From Stutzerimonas stutzeri (GTDB taxonomy: Bacteria; Pseudomonadota; Gammaproteobacteria; Pseudomonadales; Pseudomonadaceae), in contig NZ_CP036186.1 of NCBI RefSeq assembly GCF_015291885.1, positions 1,116,001 to 1,180,000 of the forward strand: a stretch of 64,000 nt of DNA. Direction: 5' to 3'. Positions 1 to 9,577 of this stretch are shown in pieces (position 1 is the stretch's first letter; the number at the start of each line of letters is the position of its first letter). The notes below the pieces were generated by a model. It worked only from the letters and a program-made list of their open reading frames with translations, did no database searches and was not told where the DNA came from. The position numbers and the translations under genes are program-made.

Positions 1-1
1 C

Positions 2-142
2 CCGGTGGGGCAGCGCCTATACGGCAGCCTGGCGCTAGCGGCGCTTGCTGTGAGCAAGGGTGCACAGATCGTCAGGGTGCATGATGTTGCTGAGACAGTT
101 GATGTGATTCGAATGATCGCTGCAGTGCAGGCGGCGGAATAA
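2..142 (+). CDS. folP: Dihydropteroate synthase, C-terminal end (partial)
   Basis: Only the last 46 codons are present; the gene enters from the left edge and stops at TAA 140-142. The translated end ([13 protein letters not shown], then [14 protein letters not shown]) matches the C-terminus of dihydropteroate synthase, including the RVHDV stretch that forms part of the pterin/phosphate pocket. The enzyme joins a pterin pyrophosphate to p-aminobenzoate in folate synthesis. It lies 11 bp ahead of glmM on the same strand, the order usual in gammaproteobacteria (folP-glmM), so the two are probably co-transcribed. Confidence 0.88.
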   Translation, partial: PVGQRLYGSLALAALAVSKGAQIVRVHDVAETVDVIRMIAAVQAAE

Positions 143-153
143 GGGAAAGCACC

Positions 154-1491
154 ATGAGTAGAAAATATTTTGGCACTGACGGCATTCGTGGGCGCGTCGG
201 GCAGCATCCCATTACGCCCGATTTCATGCTCAAGCTGGGCTGGGCGGCTGGAATGGCCTTTCGCAAGCAGGGTAAATGTCGAATTCTGATTGGGAAAGAC
301 ACGCGCATCTCGGGCTACATGTTCGAGTCGGCGCTGCAAGCGGGTCTATCGGCCGCAGGTGCCGATGTTCTATTGCTAGGGCCAATGCCCACTCCTGCGG
401 TGGCTTATCTGACGCGAACCTTTCACGCGGAAGCCGGCATTGTCATCAGCGCTTCGCATAATCCCCATCACGATAACGGGATCAAGTTCTTTTCTGGTCG
501 CGGTACCAAGCTTCCGGATGAGGTGGAGCTGATGATTGAGGAGCTGATCGATACGCCGATGTCCGTGGTCGAGTCGGCGCAGCTGGGCAAGGCTTCGCGA
601 ATCAATGATGCTGCGGGGCGTTACATCGAGTTCTGCAAAAGCAGCGTGCCGACCAGTACCGATTTTTCCGGTATGAAGCTAGTGGTCGATTGTGCTCACG
701 GCGCCACCTACAAAGTCGCGCCCAGCGTGTTTCGCGAATTGGGCGCTGAAGTGATAGTGATAGGCGCGCAGCCTGATGGGCTCAATATCAACGCCGATGT
801 CGGGTCCACGCATGTGGGGCAGTTGCAGAAAGCTGTCGTCGATCATGGTGCCGATCTGGGTATCGCCTTCGATGGTGATGGTGATCGAGTGATGATGGTC
901 GACCATACTGGTGCTGTGGTCGACGGCGATGAGCTGCTCTACATTATCGCGACTGATTTGCAGGACCGCGATCGGCTTGGCGGAGGAGTAGTTGGCACCT
1001 TGATGAGCAATCTCGGGCTGGAGTTGGCCTTGAAGGCGCGTGATATCCCGTTCACGCGAGCCAAGGTGGGTGATCGATACGTAATCGCCGATATGCTCGA
1101 GCGCAACTGGATTCTAGGTGGTGAAAATTCCGGCCATATCGTCTGCGCGCAGCACACCACCACCGGTGACGCAATTATCGCCGCGCTTCAGGTTGTATTG
1201 GCACTGCGTCGCCGTGAGCAGACGCTGGCCCAGGAGCGGCTGGCTTGGCACAAATGCCCTCAGGTATTGATCAATGTGCGCTTCTCCGGCGATCGCGATC
1301 CCATCTCTCACCCAGACGTGCAAGTCGCTTGTGATAGCGTCACCAGTCGGATGGGTGGGCGCGGTCGGGTTCTGCTGCGCAAGTCTGGAACTGAGCCTTT
1401 GGTGCGGGTCATGGTTGAAGGCGACGACGAGAGTCAGGTGCGCGGCATGGCTGAAGAGCTCGCGAGAGTCGTGACTGAAGTTTGTGCGTGA
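154..1491 (+). CDS. glmM: Phosphoglucosamine mutase
   Basis: Converts glucosamine-6-phosphate to glucosamine-1-phosphate, the step feeding UDP-GlcNAc for peptidoglycan and LPS. The 445-residue length is typical. The start [13 protein letters not shown] is the family N-terminus. The catalytic phosphoserine is in the [11 protein letters not shown] motif (Ser101), and the metal loop [11 protein letters not shown] follows near residue 240. The C-terminal phosphate-binding [15 protein letters not shown] is intact. GGGAAAG lies just before the ATG at 154. Cytosolic; probably in one transcription unit with folP. Confidence 0.97.
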   Translation: MSRKYFGTDGIRGRVGQHPITPDFMLKLGWAAGMAFRKQGKCRILIGKDTRISGYMFESALQAGLSAAGADVLLLGPMPTPAVAYLTRTFHAEAGIVISASHNPHHDNGIKFFSGRGTKLPDEVELMIEELIDTPMSVVESAQLGKASRINDAAGRYIEFCKSSVPTSTDFSGMKLVVDCAHGATYKVAPSVFRELGAEVIVIGAQPDGLNINADVGSTHVGQLQKAVVDHGADLGIAFDGDGDRVMMVDHTGAVVDGDELLYIIATDLQDRDRLGGGVVGTLMSNLGLELALKARDIPFTRAKVGDRYVIADMLERNWILGGENSGHIVCAQHTTTGDAIIAALQVVLALRRREQTLAQERLAWHKCPQVLINVRFSGDRDPISHPDVQVACDSVTSRMGGRGRVLLRKSGTEPLVRVMVEGDDESQVRGMAEELARVVTEVCA

Positions 1492-1556
1492 TCGTGCTTG
1501 CCAGGGCGTTTGCTGTTGAGTAACATCTGCGCCCACTTTGACCGATGAGGTAAAGC

Positions 1557-2312
1557 ATGCGTCGCGCCATGGTTGCTGGTAACTGGAAGATGAACGGTAC
1601 CGGCGCTAGCGTCGCAGAGCTGATCGGGTCTCTCCGTGCGCAGGAATTGCCTGCGTCGGTTGAGGTTGCCGTATTCCCCTCCTGTTTGCATATCTGTCAG
1701 GTCCTGAAGGCTGTCGATGGTGCTGGATTTGCTGTCGGCGCCCAGGATTGTGCGGCGCAAAATGGTTTTGGGGCGCTGACCGGTGAGGTGTCAGCCGATC
1801 AGTTGCTTGAGTCTGGTTGTGAGTGGGTGCTGGTTGGTCACTCTGAGCGTCGCCTGATTTTGGGTGAGACGGATGAGGTGGTAAGTCAGAAGTTTTCAGC
1901 GGCGCAGGCTGGTGGTTTGAAGCCTGTGTTGTGCCTGGGTGAAACGCTCGAAGAGCGTCAGGCGGGCAAGACGCTTGAGGTGGTCGGGCGGCAGCTGGCG
2001 AAAGTGATTGATGATCACGGTATTGCTGCCTTTGACTCGGCTGTCATCGCTTATGAGCCGGTGTGGGCGATAGGCTCCGGCTTGACGGCGAGTCCTCAGC
2101 AGGCTCAGGAAGTACATGCTGCCATTCGGGAGCAGTTGTCGCGTTTGGATCGCCGTGTCGCCGAGGGCGTAAGGCTTCTATACGGCGGCAGTGTGAAGGC
2201 GGAAAATGCCGCCGAGCTGTTCGCGATGGCAGATATTGATGGGGGGTTGGTTGGTGGGGCCTCTCTGAAAGCGGATGAATTCGGTGCGATCTGTCGCGCC
2301 GCAGGGAACTGA
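1557..2312 (+). CDS. tpiA: Triosephosphate isomerase
   Basis: Interconverts dihydroxyacetone phosphate and glyceraldehyde-3-phosphate in glycolysis and gluconeogenesis. All catalytic landmarks of the 251-residue TIM barrel are visible: NWKMNG with the catalytic Lys near residue 13, VGHSERR with the electrophilic His, AYEPVWAIG with the catalytic Glu, and the C-terminal phosphate loop [18 protein letters not shown] precedes the ATG at 1557. It lies between glmM and secG on the same strand, as in other pseudomonads. Confidence 0.97.
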   Translation: MRRAMVAGNWKMNGTGASVAELIGSLRAQELPASVEVAVFPSCLHICQVLKAVDGAGFAVGAQDCAAQNGFGALTGEVSADQLLESGCEWVLVGHSERRLILGETDEVVSQKFSAAQAGGLKPVLCLGETLEERQAGKTLEVVGRQLAKVIDDHGIAAFDSAVIAYEPVWAIGSGLTASPQQAQEVHAAIREQLSRLDRRVAEGVRLLYGGSVKAENAAELFAMADIDGGLVGGASLKADEFGAICRAAGN

Positions 2313-2316
2313 ACAG

Positions 2317-2700
2317 ATGTTGCAGACTGTTGTGATTGTGGTGCATCTGCTGGTTGCTCTTGGTGTTGTCGCGCTGGTGCTGCTGCAGCAGGGCAAGGGT
2401 GCGGATGCTGGTGCGTCTTTCGGTTCGGGTGCTTCGGCAACTGTTTTCGGAAGCCAAGGTTCTGCTACCTTTTTGAGTCGGCTTACTGCTATACTCGCCG
2501 GCGTTTTTTTTGTGACCAGTCTGGGTTTGGCGTTCTTCGCCAAAGAGCAGGCTGATCAAATGTCCCAAGCCGGTTTGCCGGATCCAGCGGTTTTGGAAGT
2601 TCCGGTCAGCAAACCCGCAGTTGAAGATGTGCCTGTGCTCGAGGAGCGTAAGCCAGCAGATACTGCAAGTGACCTCCCTGAAGTGGAGAAGGGGCAGTAA
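2317..2700 (+). CDS. secG: Preprotein translocase subunit SecG
   Basis: Small auxiliary subunit of the SecYEG inner-membrane translocon. The 127-residue product has two hydrophobic segments (about residues 2-22 and 50-72) separated by the conserved [14 protein letters not shown] loop, followed by a charged tail. I chose the ATG at 2317, 4 bp after the tpiA stop, because the in-frame upstream start at 2275 would add 14 non-homologous residues inside tpiA. Followed directly by tRNA-Leu, the arrangement also known in enterobacteria. Confidence 0.95.
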   Translation: MLQTVVIVVHLLVALGVVALVLLQQGKGADAGASFGSGASATVFGSQGSATFLSRLTAILAGVFFVTSLGLAFFAKEQADQMSQAGLPDPAVLEVPVSKPAVEDVPVLEERKPADTASDLPEVEKGQ

Positions 2701-2707
2701 GGTTTTT

Positions 2708-2793
2708 GCCGAGGTGGTGGAATTGGTAGACACGCTACCTTGAGGTGGTAGTGGCCATAGGCTGTAGGGGTTCGAGTCCCCTCCTCGGTACCA
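2708..2793 (+). tRNA. tRNA-Leu (anticodon GAG)
   Basis: An 86-nt class II tRNA with encoded CCA. The acceptor stem GCCGAGG pairs with CCTCGGT. The anticodon stem CTACC/GGTAG encloses TTGAGGT, giving anticodon GAG for CTC/CTT leucine codons. A long variable arm and a T arm with TTCGAGTCC are present. It starts 7 nt after secG and is probably processed from the secG transcript. Confidence 0.96.
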
Positions 2794-2801
2794 AACAAGC
2801 A

Positions 2802-2830
2802 GGCCCGCCTAGTGCGGGCTTTCTTGTGTT
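2802..2830 (+). terminator. Terminator after secG/tRNA-Leu
   Basis: Stem GCCCGC (2803-2808) with GCGGGC (2814-2819), loop CTAGT, followed by the T-rich tail TTTCTTGTGTTTT. It closes the secG-tRNA-Leu unit on the + strand. Confidence 0.7.
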
Positions 2831-2888
2831 TTAAGGGTTTAGGTTGACCTGTATAAGGCATGAGTCGTATAATTCGTGCCCAGTTTGA

Positions 2889-2965
<77 letters not shown>

Positions 2966-2975
2966 GTCAATAAAG

Positions 2976-2997
2976 AGCCCCTGTACAGGGGCTTTTT
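2976..2997 (+). terminator. Hairpin terminator after tRNA-fMet
   Basis: Perfect 18-nt palindrome AGCCCCTGTACAGGGGCT (2976-2993) followed by TTTT. Since rimP-nusA follow in the same direction it may be a partial terminator, as in metY-nusA leaders elsewhere. Confidence 0.75.
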
Positions 2998-3043
2998 ATT
3001 AGCTTGAGGCCAGGTCGCCGGCATTTACAGGCGGTCAAAAGGG

Positions 3044-3064
3044 ATGGGCGTTTCGCCCATTTTT
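3044..3064 (+). terminator. Second terminator-like hairpin in the rimP leader
   Basis: ATGGGCG (3044-3050), loop TTT, CGCCCAT (3054-3060), then TTTT. It lies 30 bp ahead of the rimP start codon and has the shape of an intrinsic terminator or attenuator. Its place in the nusA operon leader suggests read-through control; that is inference. Confidence 0.6.
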
Positions 3065-3093
3065 CATTTGTACAGCATGCGCGAGGGACTTCG

Positions 3094-3552
3094 ATGTCGA
3101 GCAAGCTAGAACAGTTGCAGGCCTTGTTGGCCCCGGTGGTTGAGGCGCTTGGCTATCAGTGCTGGGGTATCGAGTTTATTTCCCAGGGGCGGCATTCACT
3201 GCTGCGGGTCTATATCGACCATGCCGGCGGCATCCTCGTCGACGACTGCGAGAAGGTCAGCCGTCAATTGAGTGGTGTGCTCGATGTGGAGGATCCAATC
3301 AGTGTGGATTACACCCTTGAGGTCTCTTCTCCCGGAATGGATCGGCCACTGTTCACTGTTGAGCAGTACACCGCCCATGTCGGTGAGCAAGTAAAAATAA
3401 AGCTGCGCTCGCCCTTCGAGGGCAGGCGCAATTTCCAGGGTCTTCTCCGTGGGGTTGAAGAGCAGGACGTCGTGGTGCTGGTGGACGACCATGAATACCT
3501 GCTGCCGATCGACATGATCGATAAGGCCAACATAGTTCCCCGTTTTGACTGA
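3094..3552 (+). CDS. rimP: Ribosome maturation factor RimP
   Basis: Needed for maturation of the 30S subunit. The 152-residue protein starting [20 protein letters not shown] has the family's two domains: an N-terminal alpha/beta domain ([18 protein letters not shown], then [30 protein letters not shown]) and a C-terminal SH3-like barrel (about 85-152). The ATG at 3094 was preferred to the in-frame ATG at 3004, which would add 30 residues spanning the leader hairpin. First gene of the rimP-nusA-infB operon. Confidence 0.96.
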   Translation: MSSKLEQLQALLAPVVEALGYQCWGIEFISQGRHSLLRVYIDHAGGILVDDCEKVSRQLSGVLDVEDPISVDYTLEVSSPGMDRPLFTVEQYTAHVGEQVKIKLRSPFEGRRNFQGLLRGVEEQDVVVLVDDHEYLLPIDMIDKANIVPRFD

Positions 3553-3600
3553 GAGCGGATCCCCGCGGACCCCAATGGATTGCGAAAGGCGAGGCGTACG

Positions 3601-5082
3601 ATGAGCAAAGAAGTACTGCTGGTTGTGGAGTCGGTGTCCAATGAAAAGGGCGTACCGGCTAGTGTGATCTTCGAAGCGCTGGAGTTGGCTCTGGCCACTG
3701 CTACCAAGAAGCGCTACGAAGACGAAGTTGATCTGCGTGTAGAAATCAATCGCCAGAACGGCAGCTACGAGAGCTTCCGTCGCTGGACCGTCGTTGACGA
3801 TGAACACTTTGACGATCCTGCCCATCAGCTGGCGCTGGATCAGGCCCAGGCGCGTAATCCGGACGCCAAGCTTGGTGACGTTTTCGAAGAGAAAATCGAA
3901 TCCATCGAGTTCGGGCGTATTGCAGCTCAGACTGCCAAGCAGGTCATCGTGCAGAAGGTGCGCGAGGCCGAGCGTGCGCAGGTCGTAGAAGCCTACCGTG
4001 ATCGTTTGGGCGAGATCATTTCCGGTACCGTCAAGAAGGTTACGCGGGACAGCGTCATCGTCGATCTGGGCAACAACGCTGAGGCGTTGTTGGCGCGCGA
4101 AGACATCATTGCGCGTGAGACCTTCCGTGTCGGTGCCCGTGTTCGTGCGCTGCTCAAGGAAATTCGCACTGAAAACCGTGGCCCGCAGCTGATCCTGTCG
4201 CGTACTGCGCCGCAGATGCTGATCGAGCTGTTCCGTATCGAGGTGCCAGAGATTGCCGAAGGGCTGATCGAGGTCATGGGTGCGTCTCGTGATCCGGGGT
4301 CGCGCGCCAAGATTGCCGTTCGTTCCAAGGACAAGCGCATCGATCCGCAGGGCGCCTGTATCGGCATGCGTGGTTCGCGCGTTCAGGCGGTTTCCGGTGA
4401 GATCGGCGGCGAGCGCGTGGATATCGTCCTTTGGGACGAAAATCCGGCGCAGTTCGTCATCAATGCAATGGCCCCGGCTGAAGTCGCAGCGATCATCGTC
4501 GACGAGGATGCCCATGCAATGGACATCGCGGTGGGCGAAGACAATTTGGCACAGGCGATCGGTCGTGGTGGTCAGAACGTGCGTCTGGCCAGCCAGCTGT
4601 CTGGTTGGACACTGAATGTCATGACCGAAGCAGACATCCAGGCCAAGCAGCAAGAGGAAACCGGCGACATCCTGCGCAACTTTATCGAAGAGCTGGACGT
4701 CGATGAGGAGCTGGCTCAGGTGTTGGTGGAAGAGGGCTTTACCTCCCTCGAAGAGATTGCCTATGTCCCCATGGAGGAAATGCTTGGCATCGAAGGCTTC
4801 GACGAAGACATCGTCAATGAGCTGCGTACGCGGGCCAAAGATCGCCTGCTGACCAAGGCCATCGCCAACGAGGAGAAGCTTGCAGACGCTCAGCCGGCTG
4901 AAGATTTGCTGGCACTCGAAGGCATGGATAAAGAACTGGCGGTCGAGTTGGCCGTGCGGGGCGTCATCACCCGCGAAGACCTGGCCGAGCAGTCGATAGA
5001 CGATCTGCTCGACATAGACGGCATCGATGAAGAGCGTGCCGGCAAGCTGATCATGGCCGCCCGAGCCCATTGGTTCGAGTAA
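3601..5082 (+). CDS. nusA: Transcription termination/antitermination factor NusA
   Basis: RNA-polymerase-bound factor controlling pausing, termination and antitermination. The 493-residue protein starting [17 protein letters not shown] has the RNAP-binding N-terminal domain (about 1-125), an S1 domain ([21 protein letters not shown]), tandem KH domains (including [12 protein letters not shown] and [14 protein letters not shown]), and two acidic C-terminal repeats beginning near residues 365 and 440, as is normal for gammaproteobacteria. The ATG at 3601 is preferred over the one at 3580. 48 bp after rimP, 28 bp before infB. Confidence 0.97.
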   Translation: MSKEVLLVVESVSNEKGVPASVIFEALELALATATKKRYEDEVDLRVEINRQNGSYESFRRWTVVDDEHFDDPAHQLALDQAQARNPDAKLGDVFEEKIESIEFGRIAAQTAKQVIVQKVREAERAQVVEAYRDRLGEIISGTVKKVTRDSVIVDLGNNAEALLAREDIIARETFRVGARVRALLKEIRTENRGPQLILSRTAPQMLIELFRIEVPEIAEGLIEVMGASRDPGSRAKIAVRSKDKRIDPQGACIGMRGSRVQAVSGEIGGERVDIVLWDENPAQFVINAMAPAEVAAIIVDEDAHAMDIAVGEDNLAQAIGRGGQNVRLASQLSGWTLNVMTEADIQAKQQEETGDILRNFIEELDVDEELAQVLVEEGFTSLEEIAYVPMEEMLGIEGFDEDIVNELRTRAKDRLLTKAIANEEKLADAQPAEDLLALEGMDKELAVELAVRGVITREDLAEQSIDDLLDIDGIDEERAGKLIMAARAHWFE

Positions 5083-5110
5083 GTAATTAGCGGCCTGAGG
5101 AGAGAAATGC

Positions 5111-7606
5111 ATGACGGAAGTCACGGTGAAAGAACTGGCCCAAGTGGTCGCCACACCGGTCGAACGACTGCTTCAGCAGATGCGTGAGGCAGGACTGTCG
5201 CACACCAGCGCCGAGCAAGTAGTGACCGATAGTGAGAAACAAGCCCTGCTGGCCCATTTGAAAAGCAGTCATGGGGCAAAAGTGGATGAGCCGCGCAAGA
5301 TTACCTTGCAGCGCAAAACCACTACCAAGCTGAAAGTTGGTGGCAGCAAAACCATCAGCGTCGAAGTGCGCAAGAAGAAAACCTTCGTCAAGCGTAGCGC
5401 CGAGGAAATCGAGGCCGAGCAGCGTCGTGAGCTCGAAGAACAGCGTGCTGCGGAAGAAGCGCTGCGCCTGAAGGCCGAGCAAGAAGCACGCGAGCGTGCC
5501 GAGGAAGAGGCTCGTCGTCAGGCAGAGTCCGCCAAGTCCGACGCGCCTGCCCCCGCAGCTGCTGAAGCGGCCGTGATCGCAGAGCCTGCGCCGGTCGCAG
5601 TCGAGCCTGTGGCTCCTGCTCCGGATCGCAAGAAGGAAGAGCCGCGTCGTGTCGAGAAGCCGCGTAGTGATGACGACGAGCGTCGTGATCGCAAGCATGC
5701 GCAGCATCGTCCGTCGCTCAAGACCAAGGCGCCGCTGGCACGCACCGTGCGCAGCGGCGATGACGAGGCCGATGGCTTCCGTCGCGGCGGTCGAGGCAAG
5801 TCCAAGCTCAAGAAGCGTAATCAGCATGGGTTCCAGAGCCCTACAGGACCTGTCGTGCGCGAAGTTTCGATCGGCGAGACCATCACTGTTGCCGAACTGG
5901 CCCAGCAGATGTCGGTGAAAGCGGCCGAAGTCATCAAGTTCATGTTCAAGATGGGCTCGCCAGCCACCATCAATCAGGTGTTGGATCGCGAAACCGCACA
6001 GCTGGTAGCTGAGGAGCTCGGCCACAAGGTCAAGCTGGTCAGCGACAACGCGCTAGAAGAACAACTGGCCGAGCTGCTGAAGTTTGAGGGCGAGTACGTT
6101 TCCCGTGCGCCGGTAGTGACCGTCATGGGCCACGTCGACCATGGTAAGACTTCGCTGCTCGACTACATTCGTCGCGCCAAGGTAGCGGTCGGTGAGGCTG
6201 GCGGTATTACCCAGCACATCGGTGCCTATCATGTCGAAACCGAACGGGGCATGGTTACGTTCCTTGACACCCCGGGTCACGCGGCGTTTACCGCCATGCG
6301 TGCTCGCGGCGCCAAGGCCACCGACATCGTGATTCTGGTAGTGGCTGCGGACGATGGTGTAATGCCGCAGACCCAGGAAGCGGTCCAGCATGCAAAGGCA
6401 GCTGGCGTTCCGATCGTGGTTGCGGTGAACAAGATCGACAAGCCGGATGCTAACCCGGACAACATCAAGAATGGCCTCGGTGCCCTCGATGTGATTCCGG
6501 AGGAGTGGGGTGGCGATACACCGTTCATTCCGGTTTCGGCCAAGATGGGTACCGGTGTCGATGAGCTGCTTGAGGCCGTTCTGCTCCAGGCCGAGATTCT
6601 TGAGCTCAAGGCGATTCCTTCGGCCCCTGGTCGTGGTGTGGTGGTCGAGTCGCGCCTGGACAAGGGCCGTGGTCCGGTCGCCACCGTGCTGGTTCAAGAC
6701 GGCACGCTGCGCCAGGGCGATATGGTTCTGTGCGGTGTCAATTTCGGCCGCGTACGCGCCATGCTCGATGAGAATGGCAAGCCGGTTAAGCAAGCTGGCC
6801 CGTCGATTCCGGTTGAGATTCTCGGTCTAGATGGTACGCCTGAGGCCGGTGACGACCTGACCGTCGTAGCTGACGAGAAGAAGGCCCGCGAAGTTGCCAT
6901 GTTCCGTCAGGGCAAGTTCCGCGAAGTGAAACTGGCTCGCGCGCATGCCGGCAAGCTGGAAAACATCTTCGAAACCATGGGCCAGGACGAGAAGAAGACA
7001 CTCAATATCGTCCTCAAGTCCGATGTGCGTGGCTCGCTCGAAGCGCTGCAAGGTTCGCTCAACAGTCTGGGCAACGATGAAGTCCAGGTGCGCGTGGTCG
7101 GTGGCGGTGTGGGTGGTATCACCGAATCCGATGCCAACCTTGCATTGGCTTCCAATGCGGTGCTGTTCGGCTTCAACGTTCGCGCCGACGCCGGTGCCCG
7201 CAAGATCGTCGAGGCCGAAGGCTTGGACATGCGCTACTACAACGTCATCTACGACATTATCGAGGACGTGAAGAAGGCGCTCACCGGTATGCTCGGCAGT
7301 GACGTCCGGGAGAATATTCTCGGTATCGCCGAGGTCCGTGACGTGTTCCGCTCGCCGAAGTTCGGCGCGATCGCTGGTTGCATGGTTACCGAGGGTATGG
7401 TCCACCGCAATCGTCCGATCCGCGTACTGCGCGACGATGTCGTCATCTTCGAAGGCGAGCTGGAATCGCTGCGTCGCTTCAAGGATGACGTTGCAGAAGT
7501 ACGCGCTGGCATGGAATGCGGTATCGGCGTGAAGAGCTACAACGACGTCAAGGTCGGCGACAAGATCGAAGTGTTCGAGAAGGTCGAAGTGGCGCGTTCG
7601 CTGTAA
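5111..7606 (+). CDS. infB: Translation initiation factor IF-2
   Basis: GTPase that brings fMet-tRNA to the 30S subunit and promotes subunit joining. The 831-residue protein has an N-terminal IF2N domain ([19 protein letters not shown]), a highly charged Glu/Arg/Ala-rich linker (about 95-230), a second IF2N copy ([23 protein letters not shown] shortened in the core), the G domain with GHVDHGKT starting near residue 340, DTPGHAAF and NKID, and C-terminal beta-barrel and tRNA-binding domains. Internal starts giving shorter isoforms are common in this family but were not tested here. Third protein gene of the nusA operon. Confidence 0.97.
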   Translation: MTEVTVKELAQVVATPVERLLQQMREAGLSHTSAEQVVTDSEKQALLAHLKSSHGAKVDEPRKITLQRKTTTKLKVGGSKTISVEVRKKKTFVKRSAEEIEAEQRRELEEQRAAEEALRLKAEQEARERAEEEARRQAESAKSDAPAPAAAEAAVIAEPAPVAVEPVAPAPDRKKEEPRRVEKPRSDDDERRDRKHAQHRPSLKTKAPLARTVRSGDDEADGFRRGGRGKSKLKKRNQHGFQSPTGPVVREVSIGETITVAELAQQMSVKAAEVIKFMFKMGSPATINQVLDRETAQLVAEELGHKVKLVSDNALEEQLAELLKFEGEYVSRAPVVTVMGHVDHGKTSLLDYIRRAKVAVGEAGGITQHIGAYHVETERGMVTFLDTPGHAAFTAMRARGAKATDIVILVVAADDGVMPQTQEAVQHAKAAGVPIVVAVNKIDKPDANPDNIKNGLGALDVIPEEWGGDTPFIPVSAKMGTGVDELLEAVLLQAEILELKAIPSAPGRGVVVESRLDKGRGPVATVLVQDGTLRQGDMVLCGVNFGRVRAMLDENGKPVKQAGPSIPVEILGLDGTPEAGDDLTVVADEKKAREVAMFRQGKFREVKLARAHAGKLENIFETMGQDEKKTLNIVLKSDVRGSLEALQGSLNSLGNDEVQVRVVGGGVGGITESDANLALASNAVLFGFNVRADAGARKIVEAEGLDMRYYNVIYDIIEDVKKALTGMLGSDVRENILGIAEVRDVFRSPKFGAIAGCMVTEGMVHRNRPIRVLRDDVVIFEGELESLRRFKDDVAEVRAGMECGIGVKSYNDVKVGDKIEVFEKVEVARSL

Positions 7607-7620
7607 GCAAGCGTCAATCT

Positions 7621-7687
7621 GAAAGCTGGGAGCAAGGAGTCGGTGACCGCCTGGGTGCGGTTGCTGCTTCGAGCTTCCAGCTTTCGG
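7621..7687 (+). repeat. Inverted repeat between infB and rbfA
   Basis: GAAAGCTGGGAGC (7621-7633) faces GAGCTTCCAGCTTTC (7671-7685) across about 37 nt, giving a long imperfect stem with T-rich sequence after it. The arms use the same GCTGGAA/TTCCAGC words as the rpsO-pnp spacer, so it looks like one member of a dispersed intergenic repeat family. It may act as an mRNA processing site or partial terminator. Confidence 0.6.
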
Positions 7688-7708
7688 CTTTTAATCGGGT
7701 AGAAATTT

Positions 7709-8098
7709 ATGGCCAAAGAATTCAGTCGTACCCAGCGTATCGGCGATCAGATGCAGCGCGAACTGGCGCTGCTCATTCAGCGCGAGATCAAGGATCCGCG
7801 TCTGGGTCTGGTCACCATCACCGCAGTCGACGTCAGTCGTGATCTGTCCCACGCGAAGATCTTCATCACGATCATGGGGCAGGACGACGATCAGGAAGCG
7901 GTCAAGGGCAACCTGCGCATCCTTAACGATGCTGCAGGCTTCCTGCGCATGCAGCTCGGCAAGAGCATGAAGCTGCGTACTGTTCCGCAACTGCATTTCA
8001 ACTACGACGCCAGTATCCGTCGCGGTGTCGAGCTGAGCTCGCTGATCGAGCGCGCAGTTGCTGAAGATCGCAAGCACAGTGATGAGCGCGGAGAATAA
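7709..8098 (+). CDS. rbfA: 30S ribosome-binding factor RbfA
   Basis: Single KH-like-domain protein that binds immature 30S subunits near the 5' end of 16S rRNA and is needed for cold-temperature growth. The 129-residue product begins [19 protein letters not shown] and has the family motifs [21 protein letters not shown], split across the first strand, and the KH-type AKIFITIMG. Ends 2 bp before truB, so the two are almost certainly co-translated. Confidence 0.95.
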   Translation: MAKEFSRTQRIGDQMQRELALLIQREIKDPRLGLVTITAVDVSRDLSHAKIFITIMGQDDDQEAVKGNLRILNDAAGFLRMQLGKSMKLRTVPQLHFNYDASIRRGVELSSLIERAVAEDRKHSDERGE

Positions 8099-8100
8099 AC

Positions 8101-9018
8101 GTGGCACAGGTCAAGCGTGTACGCCGTAACGTCGATGGCATCATCCTGCTCGACAAGCCGCGCGGGTTTACGTCCAATGCGGCGCTGCAGAAGGTCCGCT
8201 GGCTGCTCAATGCAGAGAAGGCGGGGCACACCGGAAGTCTCGATCCGCTAGCCACTGGAGTATTGCCGCTGTGCTTCGGCGAAGCCACCAAGTTCTCTCA
8301 GTACCTGTTGGACGCTGACAAGGCCTATGAAACGGTCATGCAGTTGGGCGTTACTACAACCACCGCTGACGCCGAAGGCGAAGTGCTGGAGCGCAAGCCG
8401 GTAGCTGTTACGCGTGAGCAGCTAGAAGCGCTCCTGCCCCAGTTTCGCGGCGATATCCAACAGGTCCCGCCGATGTATTCGGCTCTTAAGCGCGACGGCC
8501 AGCCGCTATACAAACTGGCGCGTGCCGGAGAGGTGGTGGAGCGCGAGCCGCGTTCTGTTAATATTGCGCGCTTGGAGTTGCTCGAGATCGACGGTGATAA
8601 GGCGCGACTTGCTGTGGCATGCAGCAAGGGCACTTATATTCGCACGCTGGTTGAGGACATCGGCCTGTTGCTAGGTTGTGGTGCGCATGTGGCAGAGCTG
8701 CGGAGGACGCAGGCCGGCCCCTTCGTGTTGTCGCAGACGGTGACGCTCGAAACACTGGAGCGGTTGCACGGCGAAGGCGGCTCCGAGGCGTTGGATGATC
8801 TCTTGCAGCCGGTCGATAGTGGTCTGGAACATTGGCCGCTGTTGCAGCTCTCCGAGCACAGTGCCTATTACTGGCTGCATGGACAGCCGGTGCGGGCGCC
8901 GGAAGCGCCCAAGTTTGGCATGGTGCGCGTGCAGGATAACAATGGTCGCTTCATCGGTATCGGTGAAGTGAGCGAAGACGGGCGGATCGCGCCGCGTCGA
9001 CTAATTCGGTCGGAATGA
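8101..9018 (+). CDS. truB: tRNA pseudouridine-55 synthase
   Basis: Makes pseudouridine 55 in the T loop of tRNAs. The 305-residue product starts at GTG 8101, 2 bp after rbfA. The catalytic aspartate is Asp48 in [15 protein letters not shown]; the Tyr-containing [19 protein letters not shown] and [15 protein letters not shown] motifs follow, then a C-terminal PUA-like domain. rbfA-truB-rpsO-pnp is a conserved order. Confidence 0.96.
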   Translation: MAQVKRVRRNVDGIILLDKPRGFTSNAALQKVRWLLNAEKAGHTGSLDPLATGVLPLCFGEATKFSQYLLDADKAYETVMQLGVTTTTADAEGEVLERKPVAVTREQLEALLPQFRGDIQQVPPMYSALKRDGQPLYKLARAGEVVEREPRSVNIARLELLEIDGDKARLAVACSKGTYIRTLVEDIGLLLGCGAHVAELRRTQAGPFVLSQTVTLETLERLHGEGGSEALDDLLQPVDSGLEHWPLLQLSEHSAYYWLHGQPVRAPEAPKFGMVRVQDNNGRFIGIGEVSEDGRIAPRRLIRSE

Positions 9019-9132
9019 CCGTAGCGCAACGCGTTCGCGCGGTGCGTCAGAGGGTGGCTGTCAGCAGGCACGGTCATTTCTCTTTATTAAACACGGGATG
9101 ATTCCCGGCCTGTTCACTCAAGGAGCCCTATC

Positions 9133-9402
9133 ATGGCACTGAGCGTTGAAGAAAAAGCCCAGATCGTTAACGAGTACAAGCAAGCTGAAGGCGATACCGG
9201 TTCTCCGGAAGTGCAGGTAGCCCTGCTGACCGCCAACATCAACAAGCTGCAAGGCCACTTCAAGGCCAACGGCAAAGACCACCACTCTCGTCGTGGTCTG
9301 ATCCGTATGGTTAACCAGCGCCGCAAGCTGCTGGACTACCTGAAGGGTAAGGACACCACTCGTTACAGCACCTTGATCGGTCGTCTGGGTCTGCGTCGCT
9401 AA
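9133..9402 (+). CDS. rpsO: 30S ribosomal protein S15
   Basis: Primary binding protein of the central domain of 16S rRNA. The 89-residue length is standard, with the characteristic [17 protein letters not shown] and the basic [21 protein letters not shown] helices. AAGGAGCC precedes the ATG. In E. coli S15 represses its own translation; the sequence alone does not show that here. Confidence 0.98.
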   Translation: MALSVEEKAQIVNEYKQAEGDTGSPEVQVALLTANINKLQGHFKANGKDHHSRRGLIRMVNQRRKLLDYLKGKDTTRYSTLIGRLGLRR

Positions 9403-9413
9403 GACGTACCCGA

Positions 9414-9509
9414 GCTGGAAGCCGGAAGCTGGAAGCTGGAAGCCTGAAGTTGAAAGCAGAGATATCTCTCGCTTACAGCTTCGGTCTTCCAGCTTTTGGC
9501 TTTCTTGCA
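9414..9509 (+). repeat. Heptad repeat and inverted arm between rpsO and pnp
   Basis: Six successive 7-bp units run from 9414 to 9455: GCTGGAA, GCCGGAA, GCTGGAA, GCTGGAA, GCCTGAA and GTTGAAA. About 30 bp later the complementary words CTTCCAGCTTTTGGCTTTC (9485-9503) appear, so the spacer can fold into a long imperfect stem. It occupies the place of the RNase III-processed stem in the pnp leader of enterobacteria, but is built from a repeat. Confidence 0.65.
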
Positions 9510-9577
9510 GGAGGTTTCGGGCCGACTCCCGAGCGTTCTGCCAATTTCCCCAAAGGCAACAAAGAGAAGGAAGAACC

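Noticed and set aside
3196..5154. A 652-codon open frame on the - strand across rimP and nusA
   Set aside because: Antisense shadow of two certain genes; no domain and no sensible start context.
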